A stretch of 5,103 nucleotides of DNA from Xanthobacteraceae bacterium (GTDB lineage: Bacteria > Pseudomonadota > Alphaproteobacteria > Rhizobiales > Xanthobacteraceae), in assembly GCA_030043335.1 (NCBI GenBank), contig JASHXX010000267.1:1-5103 (forward strand), given 5' to 3'. The position numbers and the translations under genes were made by a program. Every line of letters starts with the position of its first letter. Positions within the stretch are counted from its first letter, which is position 1. Below, piece by piece: positions 1-5,103 of the stretch. Under the pieces are notes generated by a model that saw only the letters and a list, made by a program, of their open reading frames with translations, was not told the origin of the DNA and made no database searches.

Positions 1-1823
1 ATGACCCTACGCGGAAAGGCTTCGTCATTACCTTCACGATCGAGGAGGGGCCGCAGTATCATTTCGGCGACATTGAGATTCAATCCAACGTTCGCGCCGT
101 CGACGCCAATTCATTGCGGCCGATCCTGCTGACCCACAAAGGTGACGTCTACAACGGCGAAGCGGTTGAGAAGACCGTTGAGAATCTCACCGTCGAAATG
201 GCGAGGCGCGGTTATCCGTTCGGCACGGTCCGCCCGCGCGGCGATCGCAACGCCCAAGCGCGCACGGTCGGCGTCACCTTCGTGGTGGATGAGGGGACGC
301 GAGCCTATATCGAACGCATCAATATCCGCGGCAACACGCGGACCCGCGAAGGCGTCATCCGGCGCGAGTTCGATATCGCCGAAGGCGACCCGTACAACCG
401 CGCCCTGGTCGACCGCGCCGAACGCCGCATCAAGAACCTCAACTTCTTCAAAACGGTGAAGATCACCAACGAGCCGGGCTCAGCGCCGGACCGGGTGGTC
501 ATCAACGTCGACGTCGAGGAGCAATCCACCGGCGACTTCTCGGTCATGGGCGGCTACTCGACCGCGGACGGCTTTTTGGGTCAGGTTTCGATCTCCGAAC
601 GCAATCTGTTCGGCACCGGGCGGTTTGGCAAGATTTCTGTGACTTACGGACAATACACGCGCGGTGCCGATCTGACCTTCGTCGAGCCTTACTTCCTCGA
701 TCAGCGGCTGTCGGCTAGTACCAATTTGTTCGCGCGCCAAACTCTGCAGAGCCCTTATCTTTCGTATGGGACAGAAACTTACGGCGGCACGCTCAGTTTC
801 GGCATACCGCTGCGCGAGGATCTCTCCTTCCAGCTGCGATACTCCGCGTTTTGGCAAGATTTTACACTTCCTTCGACGCTTGACGATTGCAACAACATCA
901 ATCCGAATTTCGTGACCACATTCCCGACCCCGAGCGCCATAGCCGCCGCTCCGCCAACGGCTTATCCCGGCCTTGCCGCCGCCCAAGCAGCTGGCGTCCA
1001 GTCCGCGTGCTATAGTCAATTCATAAACGGCGCGTTCTTTACTCAGGCCTCATTGCCAGTACGGACGGAACTGGCGGAGGGCGGTTACCTCACCTCTCTC
1101 GCCGGCTACGGGTTGACCTACAACACGCTCGACAACAACAAGCATCCGACCAGCGGTATATTGGTTTCCTTTGGTCAGGATTTCGCCGGCCTCGGCGGCG
1201 ACGCGTTCTACATGCGCTCGGTCGTGGATTTCCGCACCTACTACGAGATCGTCGCCGATCTCGTGAGCATGTTGCACCTGCAAGCCGGCGACATGCTCGG
1301 TTTCGCCAAGTGCCCGGTGGCAAATACGTGCGTGTCCAACAACGACTATGTGCGGATGCTCGACGATTTCAAGATGGGCCCAAACCTGGTGCGCGGATTT
1401 CAGCCGGCCGGGTTCGGCCCGCGCGATATCACGCCGGGAACGACCAATGATGCACTTGGCGGGACGATGTATTGGGGCGCCAGCTACGAACTGCAATACC
1501 CATTCTATTTCCTGCCGAAGGATATCGGAATGCGCGGCGCGGTGTTCGTCGATTCAGGCGCAGTCTGGGGCTACCGAGGGGAGACACAAAATGTATCTAC
1601 GGGCGAGGTCAACGGCTTAGTGACCACCTCCACCGGGGTTACCTTCCCCTGCCAATGTGGCATGCAGTACGCCGACACTCCGGCCCCGCGCGTGTCGATT
1701 GGAACGAGCCTCATCTGGGATTCGCCATTTGGTCCGCTGCGGTTCGATATCGCTTATCCAATTTTGAAGCAGAGCTACGACCGCGTGCAATGGTTCCAGT
1801 TCGGCGGCGGAACAAAGTTCTGA
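1..1823 (+). CDS. bamA: Outer membrane protein assembly factor BamA (3' part, 5' end outside window)
   Basis: BamA is the Omp85-family core of the BAM complex; it folds and inserts beta-barrel proteins into the outer membrane. The reading frame is open from base 3, so the gene starts upstream; a TTG at 114 lies inside a POTRA domain and is not the start. Numbering residues from base 3 (606 visible), I see the end of POTRA3 (1-17), POTRA4 (about 18-98), POTRA5 (about 100-174, including [19 protein letters not shown]) and the barrel (about 175-606). The barrel carries the loop-6 VRGF motif at 463-466 and ends in GGGTKF with a terminal Phe, the usual outer-membrane sorting signal. Signal peptide, POTRA1-2 and most of POTRA3, roughly 230 residues, are missing by comparison with E. 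coli. The barrel part is about 40 residues longer than in E. coli, partly through an Ala/Pro-rich loop around 296-336. Six cysteines lie at 296, 336, 437, 443, 550 and 552, all in predicted surface loops. The product is secure; domain limits are by eye. Confidence 0.97.
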   Translation, partial: DPTRKGFVITFTIEEGPQYHFGDIEIQSNVRAVDANSLRPILLTHKGDVYNGEAVEKTVENLTVEMARRGYPFGTVRPRGDRNAQARTVGVTFVVDEGTRAYIERINIRGNTRTREGVIRREFDIAEGDPYNRALVDRAERRIKNLNFFKTVKITNEPGSAPDRVVINVDVEEQSTGDFSVMGGYSTADGFLGQVSISERNLFGTGRFGKISVTYGQYTRGADLTFVEPYFLDQRLSASTNLFARQTLQSPYLSYGTETYGGTLSFGIPLREDLSFQLRYSAFWQDFTLPSTLDDCNNINPNFVTTFPTPSAIAAAPPTAYPGLAAAQAAGVQSACYSQFINGAFFTQASLPVRTELAEGGYLTSLAGYGLTYNTLDNNKHPTSGILVSFGQDFAGLGGDAFYMRSVVDFRTYYEIVADLVSMLHLQAGDMLGFAKCPVANTCVSNNDYVRMLDDFKMGPNLVRGFQPAGFGPRDITPGTTNDALGGTMYWGASYELQYPFYFLPKDIGMRGAVFVDSGAVWGYRGETQNVSTGEVNGLVTTSTGVTFPCQCGMQYADTPAPRVSIGTSLIWDSPFGPLRFDIAYPILKQSYDRVQWFQFGGGTKF

Positions 1824-1858
1824 TCGCGGCCGCGGACCTCGCCGAGGCCGGGTGCAGC
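1824..1858 (+). promoter_or_regulatory. bamA-lpxD spacer with weak ribosome binding site in a small hairpin
   Basis: This 35-nt spacer is the longest non-coding stretch in the window. It holds a weak Shine-Dalgarno-like GAGG (1844-1847), 11 nt before the lpxD ATG. GAGG is also the 3' arm of a short inverted repeat, CCTC-GCC-GAGG (1837-1847), so the site could be partly masked in the mRNA. A 10-bp perfect palindrome, CGCGGCCGCG (1825-1834), lies just before it. There is no T tract after either repeat, so neither looks like an intrinsic terminator. A regulatory role is inference; the 4-bp stem is weak and GC-rich sequence produces such repeats by chance. Confidence 0.4.
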
Positions 1859-2914
1859 ATGCCGGACTTCTTCCCCAAAAGCAGCGGCCTGACGGTCGGA
1901 GAGATCGCCGCGCTCACCGGCGCCGGGCCGCGCTCCGGCGTTCCGCTCGACCGGCGCATCTTCGATATCGCGCCGCTCGATATGGCTGCGGCCGCCGACA
2001 TCACCTTCCTCGACAATGCCAAATATCTCGACGATCTGACGACCACTCGCGCCGGAGCCTGCCTGCTGGCGCCGCGGTTTCACGCCGCGGCGGCGCCGCC
2101 GACGCTGGCCGTGCTGGTGACGAGCGAGCCTTACCGCGCCTTCGTGGCGGTCGCGCGCGCGCTGTTTCCGGCGGCGCTGCGTCCGTCCTCGCTGTTCGGC
2201 ACCAGCGGGCGCGCTCCGGACGCGCAGGTGCACCCCACGGCGCGGCTCGAAGCCGGCGTGAATGTCGATCCGCTCGCCGTGGTCGGGCCCGGCGCCAAGA
2301 TCGGCGCCGGCACTCTGATCGCGGCCGGCGCCGTGATCGGGCCGCAGGTCTGCATCGGACGCGATTGCGCGATCGGCCCCGGCGCCACCGTGCTGCACGC
2401 GCTGATCGGCGACCGCGTGATCATCCATGCCGGCGCCCGCATCGGTCAGGACGGTTTCGGCTATCTGCCGGGGCCGCAAGGTCATCAGAAAATCCCGCAA
2501 AGCCGCCGCGTCATCGTCCAGGACGACGTCGAGATCGGCGCCAACGCCACCATCGACCGCGGCTCGACGCGCGACACCGTCATCGGCGAGGGCACCAAGA
2601 TCGACAATCTTGTGCAAATCGCGCACAACGTCATGATCGGCCGCCATTGCATGATCGCCGGCCAAGTCGGCATATCGGGCAGCGCCAAGGTAGGAGATTT
2701 CGCAATGATGGGCGGCAAGGTAGGCATCGCCGACCATGTCAACGTCGGCGCCGGCGCCATGCTCGGTGCCCAGGCCGGCGTGATGTCCGACGTTCCCGCC
2801 GGTGCGCGCTGGGTCGGGTCGCCGGCCCAGCCGGTGCGCGATTTCATGAAAGGTGTGGCGGCGCTGCGTCGCTTGGTGCGCTATGGCGGCAAATCCGAAG
2901 GAGAGGGGACATGA
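1859..2914 (+). CDS. lpxD: UDP-3-O-(3-hydroxyacyl)glucosamine N-acyltransferase LpxD
   Basis: LpxD transfers an (R)-3-hydroxyacyl chain from acyl-ACP to the 2-amino group of UDP-3-O-acyl-glucosamine, the third step of lipid A synthesis, in the cytoplasm as a homotrimer. The 351-residue product has the family's two parts. The N-terminal uridine-binding domain (about 1-110) contains F50, N53 and Y56, with the same 3-residue spacing as the uracil-binding Phe/Asn/Tyr of Chlamydia LpxD. The left-handed beta-helix of hexapeptide repeats (about 115-320) contains GQDGFGY (196-202), the catalytic-type His256 in QIAHNV and a second His293; their 37-residue spacing matches E. coli His239/His276. A C-terminal helical tail follows. 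The start at 1859 places [13 protein letters not shown] about ten residues from the N-terminus, as in relatives; the frame stays open upstream into bamA, and an ATG at 1790 would add 23 residues with no family resemblance. The stop overlaps the fabZ start by 4 nt. Confidence 0.97.
   Translation: MPDFFPKSSGLTVGEIAALTGAGPRSGVPLDRRIFDIAPLDMAAAADITFLDNAKYLDDLTTTRAGACLLAPRFHAAAAPPTLAVLVTSEPYRAFVAVARALFPAALRPSSLFGTSGRAPDAQVHPTARLEAGVNVDPLAVVGPGAKIGAGTLIAAGAVIGPQVCIGRDCAIGPGATVLHALIGDRVIIHAGARIGQDGFGYLPGPQGHQKIPQSRRVIVQDDVEIGANATIDRGSTRDTVIGEGTKIDNLVQIAHNVMIGRHCMIAGQVGISGSAKVGDFAMMGGKVGIADHVNVGAGAMLGAQAGVMSDVPAGARWVGSPAQPVRDFMKGVAALRRLVRYGGKSEGEGT
2898..2903 (+). promoter_or_regulatory. Strong ribosome binding site for fabZ
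   Basis: AAGGAG lies 7 nt before the fabZ ATG at 2911, inside the last codons of lpxD. It is the only near-consensus Shine-Dalgarno sequence I see in the window, and it settles the fabZ start. FabZ, a fatty-acid enzyme needed in larger amounts than the Lpx enzymes, may therefore be translated more strongly than its neighbours; that is inference. Confidence 0.85.
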
Positions 2915-3363
2915 CCGGCGAAACCCTCGAGGCCGTAGGCATCCGCGAGATTCTCAGATTGCTGCCGCATCGCTACCCGTTCGTGATGGTCGACCGCATC
3001 GTCCAGATAAACGGCGACGACAACGGAATCGGCATCAAGAACGTCACGATGAACGAGCCGCATTTCATGGGTCATTTCCCGGAGAATCCGGTGATGCCCG
3101 GGGTGTTGATGATCGAAGGCATGGCGCAGACCGCGGCGATCCTCGCCCTTCGGCTGGTGCAGAAGACAGAAGAGCCGCAGGCGATGTTTCTCCTGACCAT
3201 CGACCAGGCGAAGTTTCGCAAGCCGGCGGGGCCCGGCGACACGATTGAATATCACGTCGCCAAGACGGCACGCCGCCGCACGATGTGGTGGTACCGCGCC
3301 GAGGCGAAAGTCGGTGGCGAACTGATCGCCGAAGCGGTCGTCGGTGCATTGCTGCGGGGCTAG
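2911..3363 (+). CDS. fabZ: 3-hydroxyacyl-[acyl-carrier-protein] dehydratase FabZ
   Basis: FabZ dehydrates (3R)-hydroxyacyl-ACP to trans-2-enoyl-ACP in the type II fatty acid synthesis cycle in the cytoplasm. The 150-residue product is the usual family length and has a single hot-dog fold. The opening motif [12 protein letters not shown] (19-30) is followed by [19 protein letters not shown] (51-69), which holds the catalytic pair His55 and Glu69, spaced 14 residues apart as in E. coli FabZ (His54/Glu68). Lys43 and the C-terminal [18 protein letters not shown] are also typical of the alphaproteobacterial form. The gene starts within the lpxD stop (ATGA) behind a strong ribosome binding site and ends three bases before lpxA. 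Its place among lpx genes fits competition: FabZ and LpxA/LpxD use the same hydroxyacyl-ACP pool. The alternative, FabA, is unlikely because its active-site acid is Asp and its length is greater. Confidence 0.98.
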   Translation: MTGETLEAVGIREILRLLPHRYPFVMVDRIVQINGDDNGIGIKNVTMNEPHFMGHFPENPVMPGVLMIEGMAQTAAILALRLVQKTEEPQAMFLLTIDQAKFRKPAGPGDTIEYHVAKTARRRTMWWYRAEAKVGGELIAEAVVGALLRG

Positions 3364-3366
3364 ATC

Positions 3367-4197
3367 GTGATCGATCCGACCGCGCGCGTCGCCGACGGCG
3401 CGCGCATTGGTGAAGGCGTCGAGATCGGCCCCTATTGTCTCGTCGGGCCGCAGGTCGAGCTCAGAAGCGGCGTGCGCTTGATCGCCTATATCAACGTGAC
3501 CGGCGTCACCACGATCGGCGAAGGAACCGTGGTCTATCCGTTCGCTTCGCTCGGCACCCCCCCGCAATCGGTGCATTATCGCGGCGGAGCAACGCGGCTC
3601 GTCGTCGGACCGCATTGCGAGCTGCGCGAGCACGTCACCATGAACACCGGAACTGAAGAAGGCGGCGGCATAACGAGCGTCGGCGAGAATTGTTTCTTCA
3701 TGGTCGGAAGCCATGTCGGGCACGATTGCCAGGTCGGCAACGCCGTTACCTTCGCCAACAACGTGGTGCTCGGCGGCCATGTCAGCGTCGGCGACAACAC
3801 CTTCTTCGGCGGCCAGGTCGCGGTGCATCAGCATGCTCGCGTCGGTGACGGCGTCATGGTCGCCGGGCTCTCTGGGGTGGCCGCGGACGTAATCCCTTTC
3901 GGTTTTGCCTCCGGCCAGATCGCCGAGCTGATCGGGCTCAACGTCGTCGGCCTGCGCCGCCGCGGCGCGACACGCGCCGAGATGCATCGCCTGCGCCGCG
4001 CTTATCGCGCGCTGTTCCTCGGCGATGGACTGTTTGCCGATCGCGTCGAGGCGGTCGCCCGCGAATTCGCGGACGACGCTTCGGTCGCGCGAATCGTCGC
4101 GTTCATTCGCGCCGGCGGAAACCGCCCGTTGATGCAGGCACGCCGGAACAACCACGCCAGCGCAATCACGAAATCCGATGAGCCAGCCGATCGATGA
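3367..4197 (+). CDS. lpxA: Acyl-ACP--UDP-N-acetylglucosamine O-acyltransferase LpxA
   Basis: LpxA transfers an (R)-3-hydroxyacyl chain from ACP to the 3-position of UDP-GlcNAc (or the 3-amino group of UDP-GlcNAc3N in species that make it), the first lipid A step, as a cytoplasmic homotrimer. The 276-residue product is a left-handed beta-helix of hexapeptide repeats (about 1-185) plus a C-terminal helical region. His119 (GHDC) corresponds to catalytic His125 of E. coli; His116, His138 and His154 match His122, His144 and His160 with identical spacing. Gly167 matches the E. coli acyl-length ruler Gly173. GLNVVGLRRRG (about 194-204) is the conserved substrate-site stretch that follows the helix. 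The start must be the GTG at 3367, because the fabZ amber stop lies in the same frame two codons earlier; IDPTARV directly after it is the usual LpxA opening. No clear Shine-Dalgarno is visible, so translation probably depends on ribosomes finishing fabZ. The last 20 nt overlap lpxI. Confidence 0.97.
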   Translation: MIDPTARVADGARIGEGVEIGPYCLVGPQVELRSGVRLIAYINVTGVTTIGEGTVVYPFASLGTPPQSVHYRGGATRLVVGPHCELREHVTMNTGTEEGGGITSVGENCFFMVGSHVGHDCQVGNAVTFANNVVLGGHVSVGDNTFFGGQVAVHQHARVGDGVMVAGLSGVAADVIPFGFASGQIAELIGLNVVGLRRRGATRAEMHRLRRAYRALFLGDGLFADRVEAVAREFADDASVARIVAFIRAGGNRPLMQARRNNHASAITKSDEPADR

Positions 4198-5056
4198 TCC
4201 CGGCGCCGGGCGCGACTCGGTCGCCATCATCTGCGGCGGCGGCAGCTTCCCCGGCGCTGTCGCCGAAGCGGTGGCGCGCCACGGGCGGCGTCCGGTGATG
4301 CTGGCGTTCAAGGGCTGGGCCGACCCCGACATCGTGGCGCGCTTTGCCCATCACTGGATCGCAATCGGGCAATTGGGCCGCGTTCTTCGTCTCGCCCGCG
4401 CCGAGAGGTGCCGCGACGTGGTGTTTATCGGTACGCTGCTGCGTCCGCCGCTCGCCCAGATCCGCCTCGACTGGCAGACAATCCGGTCCATGCCGCGCAT
4501 CGTTCGCTCCTTTCGCGGCGGCGACAATCGGCTCTTGACCGGCATGGCAAGCCTGGCCGAGGACGCCGGATTGCGCGTCGTCGGCGTTCACGAACTCGCT
4601 CCGGAAATTATGGTGCCCGAGGGGGTGCTGGGCCGGCACCAGCCGTCGGAGCGCGATCGGGCTGACATTGCCCGGGCGCTGGCCTTGATCGCGGCGCTGG
4701 GGCCGTTCGACGTCGGACAGGCCGCGGTCGTTGCTGAAAACAACGTGCTTGCTGTCGAGGCGGCGGAAGGCACGGACAATCTGTTGCTGCGCATTGCGGA
4801 ATTGCGTCGGCAGCGGCGCGTGACCACACCTGCCGGCGTCGGCGTCCTGGTGAAAGCTCCGAAACCGGAGCAGGACCGTCGGTTCGATCTGCCCTCGATC
4901 GGCCCAAGAACGATCGAGAACGCGGCGCGCGCCGGGCTTGTGGGAATTGCGGTGACCGCGGGCAGCACCATCGTCGCCGACGTCGCCCAGGCGATTGCGG
5001 CTGCCGATCGCGAGCGCATATTTTTTGTGGGCGTAGGCGAGGCCTCCGCGCGATGA
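4178..5056 (+). CDS. lpxI: UDP-2,3-diacylglucosamine diphosphatase LpxI (DUF1009 family)
   Basis: LpxI hydrolyses UDP-2,3-diacylglucosamine to lipid X (2,3-diacylglucosamine 1-phosphate) and UMP. It is the functional replacement for LpxH in alphaproteobacteria and some other lineages, but unrelated in fold and attacking a different phosphate. The 292-residue product opens with a glycine-rich IICGGGSFPGAVAEA (about 17-31). Its hallmark is KPEQDRRFDLPSIGP (about 229-243); Asp233 or Asp237 in it should correspond to the catalytic Asp225 of Caulobacter LpxI. I see no metallophosphoesterase motifs, which argues against LpxH or LpxG. The ATG at 4178 is inside the end of lpxA (20-nt overlap) and leaves a short 13-residue lead before the first core strand; no good Shine-Dalgarno is visible, so coupling to lpxA translation is likely. 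The gene ends in an ATGA overlap with lpxB. Its position between lpxA and lpxB fits its step in the pathway. Confidence 0.95.
   Translation: MSQPIDDPGAGRDSVAIICGGGSFPGAVAEAVARHGRRPVMLAFKGWADPDIVARFAHHWIAIGQLGRVLRLARAERCRDVVFIGTLLRPPLAQIRLDWQTIRSMPRIVRSFRGGDNRLLTGMASLAEDAGLRVVGVHELAPEIMVPEGVLGRHQPSERDRADIARALALIAALGPFDVGQAAVVAENNVLAVEAAEGTDNLLLRIAELRRQRRVTTPAGVGVLVKAPKPEQDRRFDLPSIGPRTIENAARAGLVGIAVTAGSTIVADVAQAIAAADRERIFFVGVGEASAR
5035..5042 (+). promoter_or_regulatory. Probable weak ribosome binding site for lpxB
   Basis: AGGCGAGG, within the last codons of lpxI, lies 10 nt before the ATG at 5053. It is only partly complementary to the 16S anti-Shine-Dalgarno. With the ATGA stop-start overlap it supports coupled translation of lpxB, but the assignment is tentative. 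Confidence 0.4.
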
Positions 5057-5103
5057 CGCCGGCGCCGCCGTCTCGACCGCTCTCGATCTACATCGTCGCC
5101 GCC
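5053..5103 (+). CDS. lpxB: Lipid-A-disaccharide synthase LpxB (5' end only, runs off window)
   Basis: Only 17 codons are visible: a short Pro/Ser-rich lead (MTPAPPSRP) followed by LSIYIVAA. LpxB proteins begin with a hydrophobic strand of this kind leading into an (A/T)xE(P/E)SGD motif, which would fall just past the window edge. LpxB is a GT-B fold glycosyltransferase that condenses UDP-2,3-diacylglucosamine with lipid X into the lipid A disaccharide at the inner membrane. The ATG overlaps the lpxI stop (ATGA), and lpxB directly after lpxI is the usual alphaproteobacterial order. The identification rests mostly on context plus the first strand. Confidence 0.82.
   Translation, partial: MTPAPPSRPLSIYIVAA

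Noticed and set aside
1..3. ATG at the first base of the window
   Set aside because: It is in frame 1, which hits a stop within about 45 codons; the real BamA frame begins at base 3 and continues from upstream.
1011..1016. TATAGT as a possible -10 box inside bamA
   Set aside because: No -35-like sequence at a suitable distance, and it lies mid-gene within a coding loop.
1825..1847. Intrinsic terminator after bamA
   Set aside because: The inverted repeats lack a following T tract and lpxD begins 12 nt later, so read-through into the lpx genes is expected.
1775..2737. Minus-strand open frame of 320 codons antisense to lpxD
   Set aside because: Its repetitive Asp/Gly/Ala/His product mirrors the LpxD repeat codons; no recognisable domain, start context or conservation signal.
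2230..2800. Recurring GCGCCGG/ATCGGC short motifs that look like DNA repeats in lpxD (and again in lpxA)
   Set aside because: They recur at about 18 nt because each hexapeptide of the left-handed beta-helix uses Ile/Val-Gly/Ala codons; this is protein repeat structure, not a DNA element.
1852..2910. Plus-strand open frame upstream of and in frame with fabZ, overlapping lpxD
   Set aside because: The upstream part is extremely Arg-rich and out of frame with LpxD. FabZ has a proper start at 2911 with a strong ribosome binding site.
2881..4332. Long minus-strand open frame of 483 codons over fabZ, lpxA and the start of lpxI
   Set aside because: It lies fully antisense to three clear genes. Its Asp/His/Arg-rich, motif-free product is what the reverse of GC-rich hexapeptide-repeat codons gives.

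Overview
This window is one tightly packed stretch of an outer-membrane biogenesis operon, read entirely on the + strand: 3' part of bamA, then lpxD, fabZ, lpxA, lpxI and the first 17 codons of lpxB. The gene order, the use of LpxI (DUF1009) rather than LpxH, the absence of a skp gene between bamA and lpxD, and the high-GC codon use all point to an alphaproteobacterium, most likely of the Hyphomicrobiales (Rhizobiales; a Bradyrhizobium/Xanthobacteraceae-like relative). The order-level placement is inference from protein style, not from a search.

Layout. Positions 1-1823 carry the C-terminal 606 codons of BamA: the tail of POTRA3, POTRA4, POTRA5 and the complete 16-strand barrel ending in the C-terminal Phe typical of outer-membrane proteins. 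A 35-nt spacer (1824-1858) leads to lpxD (1859-2914). lpxD overlaps fabZ (2911-3363) by an ATGA. fabZ is followed after only three bases by lpxA with a GTG start (3367-4197). lpxA overlaps lpxI (4178-5056) by 20 nt, and lpxI overlaps lpxB (5053 to the window edge) by an ATGA. No gap exceeds 35 nt, and I see no promoter, terminator, RNA gene, mobile element or CRISPR array.

How the genes work together. LpxA, LpxD, LpxI and LpxB catalyse cytoplasmic/inner-membrane steps of lipid A synthesis: first acylation, second acylation, UDP cleavage to the monosaccharide, and condensation to the disaccharide. FabZ dehydrates (3R)-hydroxyacyl-ACP and so competes with LpxA and LpxD for the same acyl donor. 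Co-transcription with bamA ties outer-membrane protein assembly to lipid A supply. The key catalytic residues of LpxD, FabZ and LpxA are present, and the LpxI signature containing its catalytic Asp is intact, so I expect a functional housekeeping operon.

Novelty. I did not find an undescribed system. The points worth a second look are small: three cysteine pairs confined to predicted BamA surface loops, an Ala/Pro-rich loop insertion in BamA, fabZ and lpxA lying in the same frame separated by one amber codon, a T6 tract placed so that a -1 slip would fuse LpxI to LpxB, and substitutions next to active-site histidines of LpxA.
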